Assembly: GCF_000024885.1 (NCBI RefSeq)
Contig: NC_013512.1
Location: 1,984,001-2,048,000 of the forward strand
Direction: 5' to 3'
Source of the DNA: Sulfurospirillum deleyianum DSM 6946
Lineage (GTDB): Bacteria > Campylobacterota > Campylobacteria > Campylobacterales > Sulfurospirillaceae
Length of the DNA stretch: 64,000 bases
A model generated the notes under the pieces. The model saw nothing but the letters and a program-made list of their open reading frames with translations, was not told the DNA's origin and did no database searches. Shown piece by piece: positions 9,083 to 17,670 of this stretch; the first letter of the stretch is position 1; each line of letters starts with the position of its first letter. Both the position numbers and the translations under genes were made by a program.

Positions 9083-10100
9083 GCTGAACTTGAGTTAAAA
9101 GGGGATGAATCTTAGCGGTATGAATGCTTTGACAATGCGGACATCGGTAAAAATGGATAGGAAACACCTGCTTACACTCCATACACATATACTCAAATCC
9201 CAATGTTGCTTCTTGATATCCAGCGTGCTGTAACTCGCCTAAGACCTCCAAAGCAAAAGGAATCTGTTCCATTTTTTCATACGGAATAAGCCCCTTTGCC
9301 ATAGCAATAGCTCTTACCAAATCTTTGTTACATGTAAGAATATTATAAACCCTTTCATCCAAATACCATACAACATCCAGCATCTCTTCAAAGGGCAAAT
9401 CCTCAAAAAAGGAAGGCTCAATCACCATTCCATTTTCACACATAAATTCAAACAGCTTACGCTTTAAAAAAGGCTCTTCTTTGGCTAAAACTAAGAGTTG
9501 CTCTTTTTTCTCTTTATCACTTAAATGACTCTCTTTTAAAATCGCTAACGCCTTAAGGTAGAGACTTTGAAGGTGTACTTTTGCGCCCATCTCCTCAAGC
9601 GATTCTAAAACCTCTTGCGCTTTAGCATACTCTTGAAGTTGCTCATAAACCACACTTAAGTACTTTAAAGACTCTTCATTGCGAGGGTGCAGACGTAAAG
9701 ACTCTAAAAAAACATCCGAACTGCGGTGCAAAAATCCCGCTTTAAAGTAAATCTTTCCAAGCGTTGAGAGAAGATACTGCTTCTCATCTTTTCCCTTAAC
9801 CCGCTTAAGCGTTACCAAATAGATATTAATTGCTTTTTCATAATCCCCACCTTTTGCGTAAGCATGGGCTAGTAAGGCTAAAGATTCAAGAGGAATAGAA
9901 GCATCTTCGAGCAGTTTTTTATACTCATTTTCGTCGGTAACAATTTCAAACTTTTTCACAAATTTATCAATACTTTGCTTATCTTCTTTGCTTTTGAAGA
10001 TACCCCACCAATAGTTTGAAAAAGAGATAACAAAGACAATCGCAAATAAAATAATCACTCCAAAAAGTGGATCACGATACTCTATAAAAAAATTATCCAC
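9057..10100 (-). CDS. Membrane-anchored TPR protein with C-terminal zinc ribbon (LapB/YciM-like)
   Basis: A 347-residue protein with one N-terminal membrane helix (about residues 14-32), a TPR-rich middle (for example AHAYAKGGDYEKAINIYL, then STLGKIYFKAGFLHRSSDVF) and a C-terminal metal-binding knuckle, CMEC followed by CPHC 14 residues later. This architecture matches LapB/YciM, which in Enterobacteria guides LpxC degradation and LPS assembly. The role in Campylobacterota is not established here. It is divergent from dnaG and shares an operon with rnhA, rnc and aroC. A TTACATGTAA copy lies at 9328. Confidence 0.72.
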   Translation of the reverse strand: MDNFFIEYRDPLFGVIILFAIVFVISFSNYWWGIFKSKEDKQSIDKFVKKFEIVTDENEYKKLLEDASIPLESLALLAHAYAKGGDYEKAINIYLVTLKRVKGKDEKQYLLSTLGKIYFKAGFLHRSSDVFLESLRLHPRNEESLKYLSVVYEQLQEYAKAQEVLESLEEMGAKVHLQSLYLKALAILKESHLSDKEKKEQLLVLAKEEPFLKRKLFEFMCENGMVIEPSFFEDLPFEEMLDVVWYLDERVYNILTCNKDLVRAIAMAKGLIPYEKMEQIPFALEVLGELQHAGYQEATLGFEYMCMECKQVFPIHFYRCPHCQSIHTAKIHPLLTQVQHEENLSFL

Positions 10101-10149
10101 ACCAAACCTTTCACAAAAACATCAAAGAGGTTTATTATACCAAACTTGC

Positions 10150-10155
10150 TATAAT
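10150..10155 (+). promoter_or_regulatory. -10 box TATAAT immediately upstream of dnaG
   Basis: A perfect TATAAT ends 7 bp before the dnaG ATG at 10163. There is no purine-rich ribosome-binding site in the gap (TTTCCCTT). If this is the active -10, the transcript would begin at or next to the start codon, making dnaG leaderless. An alternative -10-like TATTATAC lies at about 10132. No -35 box is obvious. Confidence 0.4.
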
Positions 10156-10162
10156 TTCCCTT

Positions 10163-11821
10163 ATGATAGATAAAACATCCATAGAAAACCTCAAACAACG
10201 TCTTGATATTGTCGAAGTGATTGGCTCTTATTTGGAGTTGAAAAAAAATGGTGCAAACTACAAATGCGTCTGCCCTTTTCACAACGACACTAGCCCAAGC
10301 CTTGTGGTGAGTCCCTCCAAACAAATCTATCACTGTTTTGCCTGTGGCGCAGGGGGAGATAGCATCAAATTTGTCATGGAATATGAAAAATTAAGCTACC
10401 CCGAAAGCATTGAAAAACTCGCCAACATGGTCAATTTTTCCCTCACATATACCACGCAAAATGGCGCGCAAAAAGAGAATCGAAAATTGATGGAAAATCT
10501 CAATGCATTTTACGTGAAAGAACTCGATAAGCACTTAAGCGCAAAAAATTATTTATCGCAACGAGGTATCTCTGAAGCGATGATTGAAAAGTTTGAAATA
10601 GGCTACGCTCCTTCCTCTTTTTCAACCCTGGATTTTTTAAGTAAACACGCCTATACGATGAGTGAAGCGATAGAGTATGGTGTGGCGGGAATCGGTGAAA
10701 ACAACCAACCCTACGCACGTTTTATTGAACGGGTGACGTTTCCTATCTATGCTCCAAGCAATAAACTGGTGGGATTTGGAGGACGCACCCTCTCTAACCA
10801 TCCTGCCAAATATGTCAACTCACCCCAAACCAAACATTTCAACAAATCGCAGTTGCTTTATGGATACCCATTGGCGAAAGAGACGATTTTTAAACGCAAA
10901 GCACTGATTATCACAGAGGGGTATTTGGATGTTATTATGCTCCATCAAGCAGGGTTTACCCACGCCGTAGCCACCCTAGGAACGGCTTTGACACACGAAC
11001 ATCTTCCACTTATCTCCAGAGGCGATCCTGAAGTGATTGTGGCATATGATGGCGATGAAGCGGGCATTAACGCCGCTTTAAAAGCTTCTATGCTTTTAAG
11101 CCAACACGCTCTACGAGGCGGTGTGGTACTCTTTTCTCAAGGAATGGATCCTGCGGATATGGTTCAAAAAGGACTGCTTGACGCACTCAATCATCTTTTT
11201 CGCAAACCACAACCCTTTGTTGAATTTGCCCTAGAGCGCATGGTTAAAAAACACAACCTTAAAGACCCTCTCTCCAAACAAAACGCCCTTGAAGAGGCGA
11301 TGGCATACCTCAAAACCTTGCCTCAAGCCGTACAAGAGAGTTATACAGGATTGCTCTCTGAACGCTTAGGTTTGCACCATAATTTGGTCAAAATTCAAAC
11401 CCATAAACCCAAACGCTTAGAAAAAAAAGAGCGTGTCTTTGAAGATATGTTAGAGCTCACTATTATCAAAACTATTTTAAGCGAACCCTCGCTCATAGAT
11501 ACCGTTTTAGATACGATTGATAGTAGCATGTTTAAAACCCACCAAGAGGAGTTTATGCTCCTGCTTGAAAATCAGCGTGAACACCCAAAGCTAAGACGTA
11601 TTGAGCTGTGGGAAGATATTAAGATTTACGATGAAAAAGAGCTGATTGCTTCGATGATCTCTTTTTTATATCACTATTACAGCGAAAAATTTCAAGAAAT
11701 CCGATCCGCTCGTGAACTCAGTTATGAAAAAAAACAGTTTTTGATTCGAAAAATTCAAGAAAAAATGATGAAATTAAAACAAGGTGAACTCGTCCCATAT
11801 GAAAGCATTAGTACTCTTTAG
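10163..11821 (+). CDS. dnaG: DNA primase
   Basis: A 552-residue primase that makes RNA primers at the replication fork. The N-terminal CHC2 zinc finger is visible (CVCPFHNDTSPS, then YHCFACGAGGD), followed by the primase core and a TOPRIM domain with IITEGYLDVIML (catalytic Glu) and VAYDGDEAG (DxD). The C-terminal region would bind helicase DnaB. The start is fixed by the conserved IENLKQRLDIVEVIGSYLELKK opening. It overlaps the next gene by 23 bp. No Shine-Dalgarno sequence is seen. Confidence 0.97.
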   Translation: MIDKTSIENLKQRLDIVEVIGSYLELKKNGANYKCVCPFHNDTSPSLVVSPSKQIYHCFACGAGGDSIKFVMEYEKLSYPESIEKLANMVNFSLTYTTQNGAQKENRKLMENLNAFYVKELDKHLSAKNYLSQRGISEAMIEKFEIGYAPSSFSTLDFLSKHAYTMSEAIEYGVAGIGENNQPYARFIERVTFPIYAPSNKLVGFGGRTLSNHPAKYVNSPQTKHFNKSQLLYGYPLAKETIFKRKALIITEGYLDVIMLHQAGFTHAVATLGTALTHEHLPLISRGDPEVIVAYDGDEAGINAALKASMLLSQHALRGGVVLFSQGMDPADMVQKGLLDALNHLFRKPQPFVEFALERMVKKHNLKDPLSKQNALEEAMAYLKTLPQAVQESYTGLLSERLGLHHNLVKIQTHKPKRLEKKERVFEDMLELTIIKTILSEPSLIDTVLDTIDSSMFKTHQEEFMLLLENQREHPKLRRIELWEDIKIYDEKELIASMISFLYHYYSEKFQEIRSARELSYEKKQFLIRKIQEKMMKLKQGELVPYESISTL

Positions 11822-12782
11822 TGGTGGACTTGACAGTATGTTAGCTGTCAATGTTCTCGTTCAGCAAGGCATTGAAGTGATTGCCTTACATGTAAACATA
11901 GGTTTTGGTATTAAAGATGACCATTATGAAACACTTGAGCGCAGAGCTAAGCTCGCAGGGGCATGCCTTGAAGTCATTGATGTACGAGATGAATACCTTC
12001 AAAAAATCCTCTTTAGTCCAAAATATGGTTATGGGAAACAGTTCAATCCTTGCATTGATTGCCACGGGTTTATGTTTAGCGTTGCCAAATCACTTTTACC
12101 TCGCTATGGTGCCTCTTTTATTGCCACAGGAGAAGTGATCGCTCAACGTCCTATGAGTCAAAACAAAGATGCCCTCCAACTGGTCAAAAAACTTGCAAAC
12201 GATATGGAAGAAGAGCTCATCCTTCGCCCTCTGAGCGCCAAAGTGATGAAAGAGACAAAACCTGAGCGTGAAGGATGGGTCGATAGAAATCGCCTTTTAG
12301 ACCTCAATGGTCGAGGACGCCACAGACAACTTGAACTCGCTCAAGCCTTAGGCTGGGAAGATTACCCCTCTCCAGCAGGTGGCTGTTTGCTTACGGATGT
12401 CGCATTTACCGCACGTTTAAGAGATTTTATAACCTATGATTCGTTTAGCAAAGAAGATATTGATGTGCTCAAAAATGGACGTCATTTTCGTTTACCAGAT
12501 GGAGCGAAACTGGTTGTGGGAAGAAATGAAATGGAAAATAATTTTCTGGATACTTTAGAAAATTCCAAATTTAACCTTTTACATGTAAAGGAAGCGATGA
12601 GTGCTCCTAGTGCACTGCTTTCTTCCAACGCTAGTCCAGAAGATGAAGCTTTAGCCTGTCGTATTGTGCTCAGTTTTACCAAAGCATTACCCAAAGAAAC
12701 TTACACCCTTGCTATTAACACTAAGATGGTAAAATCATCTCCATTGGAAAGAAAAGAAGCGACAAAACCGTATCTTATATAG
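11799..12782 (+). CDS. PP-loop ATP pyrophosphatase, probable tRNA sulfurtransferase
   Basis: A 327-residue protein opening with a PP-loop, SGGLDS at residues 8-13, which activates a tRNA base or similar substrate by adenylation. Two cysteine-containing segments (PCIDCHGFMF and PAGGCLLTD) resemble catalytic cysteines of MnmA/ThiI-type thiolases. A C-terminal LPDGAKLVVGRNE segment looks like the small domain often fused to such enzymes. I chose the ATG at 11799, inside the dnaG end, because MKALVLFSGGLDS is the family start; the frame is open slightly further upstream. The exact substrate is uncertain. Confidence 0.75.
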   Translation: MKALVLFSGGLDSMLAVNVLVQQGIEVIALHVNIGFGIKDDHYETLERRAKLAGACLEVIDVRDEYLQKILFSPKYGYGKQFNPCIDCHGFMFSVAKSLLPRYGASFIATGEVIAQRPMSQNKDALQLVKKLANDMEEELILRPLSAKVMKETKPEREGWVDRNRLLDLNGRGRHRQLELAQALGWEDYPSPAGGCLLTDVAFTARLRDFITYDSFSKEDIDVLKNGRHFRLPDGAKLVVGRNEMENNFLDTLENSKFNLLHVKEAMSAPSALLSSNASPEDEALACRIVLSFTKALPKETYTLAINTKMVKSSPLERKEATKPYLI

Positions 12783-12845
12783 AAATTTAAAGATAGTTTT
12801 TGTATGCTTTAAAATGTTATAAATTTGAAACATTAGGATTATGAG

Positions 12846-13226
12846 ATGGGCAGTTCCCAAAAGATGATTTTTTTAGTCGTGGATGACTCTAATATTTCTC
12901 GCAAATGGCTTATTGAGATGATTCCAAAAAAAATTGTTGAAAACGCACATATTTTTGAAGCATGCGATGGGGAAGAAGCCATCACACTTTACAAAGAACA
13001 CCAACCTGATCTTGTGTTTTTAGATATTACAATGCCTGGAATGGATGGCTTTGAAGCCCTAAAATGCATTCGAGAGCTCAACCCTAACGCCCTCGTGATT
13101 ATGATTTCAGCCGATCGTCAAAAAAGTACAAAAGAGAAAGTGCTCAGCCTTGGGGCTTCTGCTATTCTCTCAAAACCTGTCGATGCAGAAGAGTTTCGAA
13201 CAACCTTATTAAAGTTGGTATTTTAA
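12846..13226 (+). CDS. Single-domain response regulator (CheY-like)
   Basis: A 126-residue receiver domain with the acidic pair in VVDDSN, the phospho-acceptor Asp in VFLDITMPGMDG, the Ser/Thr switch in VIMISADR and the Lys in LSKPVD. It has no output domain. It is the first gene of a plus-strand trio with a CheC-like protein (1-bp gap) and a PAS-GGDEF protein. A phospho-receiver next to a CheC-like phosphatase suggests the latter acts on it or on a CheY. The cognate kinase is not apparent; the che operon starts 2 kb away on the other strand. Confidence 0.88.
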   Translation: MGSSQKMIFLVVDDSNISRKWLIEMIPKKIVENAHIFEACDGEEAITLYKEHQPDLVFLDITMPGMDGFEALKCIRELNPNALVIMISADRQKSTKEKVLSLGASAILSKPVDAEEFRTTLLKLVF

Positions 13227-13227
13227 G

Positions 13228-13824
13228 ATGACACACTATTTCAATCCACAACAAGAAGATGTGCTTAAAGAGCTGATTAATGTCTCTTTTGGGCTTTCTG
13301 CCTCTTTAATTGGTGACATGCTTGACAACCATGCAAAATTGCATATTCCTGAAATTTCCAGTATTGATATTCTCAATCTTGACGATAAAATTATAGAAAT
13401 TCTAGAAGAAAAATATGACTTTTATTTGACAAAACAACGCTTTTTAGGTTCTTTTAACGGGGAAGTCTTATTTGTGTTTAATACCTATTCAGCTCAAGCC
13501 TTCTCAAATCTATTGTTAAAGCAGAGTTCCAGTGATGAGAGTGACATTAAAGCGTCAATTTTAGAATTAACCAATATTATCACCTCAGCGTGCATTGGCA
13601 AATTTTGTGAAATCATTGATGGAGAAACCATTTTTAAAGTGCCCTCCATCGAAAAACGTGAAATCGCTCGCATGGATGAATATGACAAAGTAGAGGGGTA
13701 TGATAATGTCATTGTGATTAAAACGGCTTTGGATATTGAAAAAGAGAATATCCTAGGACATATGTTTATTTTGCTTAACAAACAAATGCTTGAGCATCTT
13801 AAAAAGACGATTGATAAGTTATAA
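13228..13824 (+). CDS. CheC/CheX-like chemotaxis phosphatase
   Basis: A 198-residue protein with two copies of the CheC-family helix pattern: ELINVSFGLSASLIGDML at about residues 11-28 and SILELTNIITSACIGKFCEII about 100 residues later. In this family the E-x(2)-N motif enters the CheY active site and removes the phosphate. Both motifs keep Glu and Asn here, which suggests an active phosphatase. The gene sits 1 bp after the single-domain receiver and 2 bp before the GGDEF gene. Assignment is by motif only. Confidence 0.7.
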   Translation: MTHYFNPQQEDVLKELINVSFGLSASLIGDMLDNHAKLHIPEISSIDILNLDDKIIEILEEKYDFYLTKQRFLGSFNGEVLFVFNTYSAQAFSNLLLKQSSSDESDIKASILELTNIITSACIGKFCEIIDGETIFKVPSIEKREIARMDEYDKVEGYDNVIVIKTALDIEKENILGHMFILLNKQMLEHLKKTIDKL

Positions 13825-13826
13825 TA

Positions 13827-14834
13827 ATGATACAGTGCGAAAAAATTATTCACTCTTTGAATGTGGGGATTTTAATTATTGATGAGGATTTAACTCTCCA
13901 TTTTGTCAACAAATGGGTGGGCGTTCATGCTAATTTTGCACCTGAACACGCCATAGGAAAAAACCTTTTATCCCTCTTTGAGTTGGATGAAGATCGTCTC
14001 AAATCACTCAAACGTCACATTAAAACTGCTTTAACGCTTAAAAGTCCCTCTTTTTTTACCGCCGATGCCAATCACTATCTACTTCCCATGAAAAATTCGA
14101 TTACCACGAAATCTGTTTTTGAATTTATGCAGCAAGATATTACGATTTTGCCATACGATACCGCTGCTAGACACGTTACGCTTCTCATTTATGACCAAAC
14201 CTCTTTGATGGAAGAAAAAATGCGTTGCGATAAAGAGAGTCAAGCGCTTGAAAAAGCGGTCAAGACGGCTAATGCAACGATTAGAAAACTTGAGACAGCC
14301 AAGAATAAATTGATTAAACAGCGTGATATTATCTACCAACAAGCTCATTGTGACCACTTAACCTCACTGGCTAATCGTACCGTCCTCAATCAAAAGCTTC
14401 AACAACTTATCGACGAGGGAGCGCAAAGCGATAAAAAGTTTGGCATCCTCTTTTTGGACTTGGATAATTTTAAAGAAATTAACGACACTTTAGGACACGA
14501 TGTGGGTGATATGATCTTAATCCATGTCGCAAAGACACTGCTCTTATGTACCCGCAAAAGCGATACCGTAACCCGCTTTGGGGGTGATGAGTTTATTATC
14601 TTAATTGACAATGTCGATAATGAAGAAAATCTTAAAACCATTGCCGCAAAACTCGTGGAGACCATTGGACAACCACTTAAAATCCGAAATCATCATTTAC
14701 ATGTAACCGCAAGTATTGGTGTGAGTATCTTTCCAAAACACGGAAGCGACTTTAACCAACTTATTAAAAATGCAGATTTAGCGCTTTATTTGGCTAAAAA
14801 TGAGGGACGAGATACCTACCGCATTCAGTCCTAA
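13827..14834 (+). CDS. PAS-GGDEF diguanylate cyclase
   Basis: A 335-residue cytoplasmic protein: a PAS-like N-terminus (residues 1-110, starting LNVGILIIDEDLTLHFVN), a coiled segment (about 125-165), then a GGDEF domain. The active site is RFGGDEFIIL, and the inhibitory I-site RKSD lies five residues before it, so product inhibition by c-di-GMP is likely retained. It makes cyclic di-GMP from GTP. It follows the CheC-like gene by 2 bp and may link chemotaxis signals to c-di-GMP. The gene ends inside a hairpin. A TTACATGTAA copy at 14697 encodes LHVT. Confidence 0.92.
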   Translation: MIQCEKIIHSLNVGILIIDEDLTLHFVNKWVGVHANFAPEHAIGKNLLSLFELDEDRLKSLKRHIKTALTLKSPSFFTADANHYLLPMKNSITTKSVFEFMQQDITILPYDTAARHVTLLIYDQTSLMEEKMRCDKESQALEKAVKTANATIRKLETAKNKLIKQRDIIYQQAHCDHLTSLANRTVLNQKLQQLIDEGAQSDKKFGILFLDLDNFKEINDTLGHDVGDMILIHVAKTLLLCTRKSDTVTRFGGDEFIILIDNVDNEENLKTIAAKLVETIGQPLKIRNHHLHVTASIGVSIFPKHGSDFNQLIKNADLALYLAKNEGRDTYRIQS

Positions 14835-14857
14835 GCCACTCAACAAGAGGGCTTAGG
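14830..14857. terminator. Bidirectional terminator between convergent GGDEF and receiver genes
   Basis: A perfect 8-bp inverted repeat, CCTAAGCC and GGCTTAGG, with a 12-nt loop, overlaps the stop codon of the plus-strand diguanylate cyclase gene. AT-rich sequence follows on the right. The minus-strand receiver gene ends at 14867, 10 bp away. Confidence 0.75.
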
Positions 14858-14866
14858 TCATAAAAT

Positions 14867-16153
14867 TTAAAAAAACTCTATCTCATCATCGTGACTTAAA
14901 TCCAAACTCTTCTCATCGAAAATGGCTTCGATTTGAATGCACGAAGAGAGTAAAGAAGAATCTAAATAGTGCACATCCCGTGCAATTTGAGTAATAAAAA
15001 CATTTTCTCTCCACGACGCTAAATCATGCAGTAAATTTAACAGCATAGCACTGAGTCGTTTCGCTTTTTCACTATCAAGCTGCTCCACCGTTAACGTATC
15101 TAAAAAGTTAATCAACGTCTGAATCGCAAAACCCAAATGCTCAAACTCTAAGAGTTCCGCCAAAATATCCGCATACTCTTGAAAATTTTCAGAAATAATC
15201 ATTAAATTACGTTTATTTGGCTCTTTTTCAAAATCCAAAATCGCTCTATCTGTCTCATCATTCAATGCTTCTAAACTATCAATTTTTGACATAAACGAAA
15301 TCGCCGTATTATTGACATATTCTGTGGCACTTAAAAGATTATCATGTGTTTTAGAGAGAATTTCTTTTGCCTCATCACTCACTTCCACGGAGCCATTGCT
15401 TTTTTTCATCACCTTATCAAGCTGAAATGCCAACATTTCATGAGAGAGAATATATTTGGCATTAGGAAAATTTCGTAGAAGAATATTTTTAATAATATTG
15501 CTTCGAAGTGGCTTTACATGTAAAAGCATCATATACAACTTTTCTTCATTCTCCTCCACCACAATCGCACACTCCTGCGCATGTTTAAGCAGCCAAAGAG
15601 AAAAACCATACATCAATCGCACACAATCACTCAAATCAATCACGCTTTTTTCATTATTAAGCCAATAATCCCAAAATTCAGCCAATGCACTCTCATCTTC
15701 AATATGAAACGTCGTACTACGGCGAAACACATGTGTATTGAAAGGGTTAAGGGCTTTAGGAAATTTTTGCATCGGTTTATGGCGCAGTGCGATAATGCGC
15801 AAATACTGCCTAATGCGCTGTAAAAAATGCTCCGCATGCAGCGGTTTGGTGAGATAATCCTCCGCACCTAATGAGAGCATTTTATTTTTAGAAGTCTCAT
15901 CATCCAGCGCACTAATAGCAATCACCATGCTTTTTTTATGCAGTTGCTTAATAAATTTTGTTGCCTCAAATCCATCCAGATTGGGCATCATAATATCCAT
16001 AAAAATCAAATCATAATTTTGCTTTGCGCACATCTCAACAGCGATTTGTCCATCTTCCGCCTCATACACTTCGATGCCTTCAACCTCTTCTAAGAGAAGG
16101 TTGAGTGTGAGTCTGTTATTGTCATTGTCATCAACAATTAAAACCTTAACCAT
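14867..16153 (-). CDS. Response regulator with long unclassified output region
   Basis: A 428-residue protein. Residues 1-120 are a receiver (IVDDNDNN, phospho-Asp in IFMDIMMPNLDG, Ser/Thr in VIAISALD, Lys in TKPL). Residues 130-428 match no output domain I know: helical, with few conserved glycines, no HTH, GGDEF, EAL or HD motif. It overlaps the upstream PAS kinase gene by 8 bp, so the two probably form a pair. It is last in the che operon as transcribed leftward. TTACATGTAA at 15514 encodes part of LLHVKPL. Confidence 0.85.
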   Translation of the reverse strand: MVKVLIVDDNDNNRLTLNLLLEEVEGIEVYEAEDGQIAVEMCAKQNYDLIFMDIMMPNLDGFEATKFIKQLHKKSMVIAISALDDETSKNKMLSLGAEDYLTKPLHAEHFLQRIRQYLRIIALRHKPMQKFPKALNPFNTHVFRRSTTFHIEDESALAEFWDYWLNNEKSVIDLSDCVRLMYGFSLWLLKHAQECAIVVEENEEKLYMMLLHVKPLRSNIIKNILLRNFPNAKYILSHEMLAFQLDKVMKKSNGSVEVSDEAKEILSKTHDNLLSATEYVNNTAISFMSKIDSLEALNDETDRAILDFEKEPNKRNLMIISENFQEYADILAELLEFEHLGFAIQTLINFLDTLTVEQLDSEKAKRLSAMLLNLLHDLASWRENVFITQIARDVHYLDSSLLSSCIQIEAIFDEKSLDLSHDDEIEFF

Positions 16154-17666
16154 TTTTCCACTCCTTCAATCGTTTACGCAGTGTAAATCTCGTACCACCC
16201 AAGCTTAGAGAATCCTCAAGCACATACTCGAAATTCAACCCTTCACACAAAAGCTTAACAAAATGAAGCCCAATGCCCGTTCCTTTTTTTTCACGACTGC
16301 TTTGTGCTGCGGAGCTTTTATTGTAGAGTTCAAAAACCTCTTTTTTATCTTTAATGCCCTTGCCATCATCTTGTATCACAATTTCGATACTCTCTTTGGT
16401 CACCAATAAAAAAATTTCAACAATCGACGTTCCATACTTAATCGCATTAGAGAGAATATTAGAAAGAATTTGCTTAAAACGGTATTCATCACTGGTTAAA
16501 TAAGCATCCTGTCCATCGTGTTTAAACACAATGCGCTTTTTATGCTCTAATGCAAGTGCGTTATGTTTTTCAATCACATCTAAAATAGCTTCTTTAGGAT
16601 GGAAAAGTGTTAAATTGTAGTGCAATTTATCATGGCGCAATTTTCCCAAATCTAAAATATTGGTGACATTATCCAACATCGATGAGGCACTCTTATAGAT
16701 TTGTTCCAACAAATAAAGCCGCTTTTCTCTAGGCACTTCGTCAATATTGGGCATATGCTTATGCAAATACTGCGCAAAATTTAAAATGGCATTCAGTGGC
16801 GTTTTGAGTTCATGTGTAAAAAGAACTAAAAAAGCATCTTTGGCTTCTGAGAGATGCTCTTGTTCTAAGGCTTTTTGTTTAATTTCATTGGAGAGACGCT
16901 CTTTTTCCAAAAATGGGGTTAAGTCATGACGGATGGAAAGATACTGCAAAATTTTTTGACTCTCTTTCTCTTTAAAAGGGATAATCATCGTCTCCGCCCA
17001 AAAATCACTTCCATCTTTGTTACGATTGACGATTTGTCCTCGCCATACTCTCCCCTGCGTAATGGTCTGCCACATCTCCTCAAAAACGCTAGAAGGGGTA
17101 TTGGCGTGTTTAATCATACGATGATTTCTACCCAATAACTCCTCTGCCTTATACCCCGTCACTTTTAGAAAATTATCATTGACATAGGTAATATTCCCCT
17201 CTACATCCGTTTGAGAAACAATCGAAAAATCGAGCAAGGTTTGAAAATAGTGACGTTCCGCAAGATAAATATCATGGGTAAATGTTTCAATACTCGCCTT
17301 AAGATGGAAGAGCGCATTTAAACGCTCTTTTTTCATACTCAAATAACGATCACACCGTAGGGCTAAAATATCATCCAATAAACGTAGCTCTTCACTCTGT
17401 AAAAAAAGCAACATCTTAATCAAAGGAAAGGCTCTTTTCACCTCTTGAAGCATGGGAACATACAACGCTTCATTCGAAGCAGAGAGCGAACCAAAAATCA
17501 AATCAACTCTCTTTTCACGTACCATCTGAGGAATTTCATGCGGTAAAACAGTGACATGTAACGTATCACACAAGGTGCGTGCTTCATTTACAAAGGTCGT
17601 ATCATACGCCATTTCACCAATAATTAAAATGCAAACCTTGCAAGATTGGTAGAAACAATGCTCCAT
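16146..17666 (-). CDS. PAS sensor histidine kinase in the che operon
   Basis: A 506-residue soluble kinase. Residues 1-130 resemble a degenerate receiver or sensory domain, 135-260 is a PAS/PAC domain of the aerotaxis type (DFSIVSQTDVEGNITYVND, then RNKDGSDFWAE), then a HisKA with FTHELKTPLNAIL (phospho-His) and HATPase with NILSNAIKYG and DDGKGI. Two in-frame ATGs exist; 17666 is preferred because GAGGAG lies 8 bases ahead, overlapping the cheB stop. Its likely partner is the receiver protein that follows. PAS domains of this shape often bind flavin, but no test is possible here. Confidence 0.88.
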   Translation of the reverse strand: MEHCFYQSCKVCILIIGEMAYDTTFVNEARTLCDTLHVTVLPHEIPQMVREKRVDLIFGSLSASNEALYVPMLQEVKRAFPLIKMLLFLQSEELRLLDDILALRCDRYLSMKKERLNALFHLKASIETFTHDIYLAERHYFQTLLDFSIVSQTDVEGNITYVNDNFLKVTGYKAEELLGRNHRMIKHANTPSSVFEEMWQTITQGRVWRGQIVNRNKDGSDFWAETMIIPFKEKESQKILQYLSIRHDLTPFLEKERLSNEIKQKALEQEHLSEAKDAFLVLFTHELKTPLNAILNFAQYLHKHMPNIDEVPREKRLYLLEQIYKSASSMLDNVTNILDLGKLRHDKLHYNLTLFHPKEAILDVIEKHNALALEHKKRIVFKHDGQDAYLTSDEYRFKQILSNILSNAIKYGTSIVEIFLLVTKESIEIVIQDDGKGIKDKKEVFELYNKSSAAQSSREKKGTGIGLHFVKLLCEGLNFEYVLEDSLSLGGTRFTLRKRLKEWKNG

Positions 17667-17670
17667 CGTT

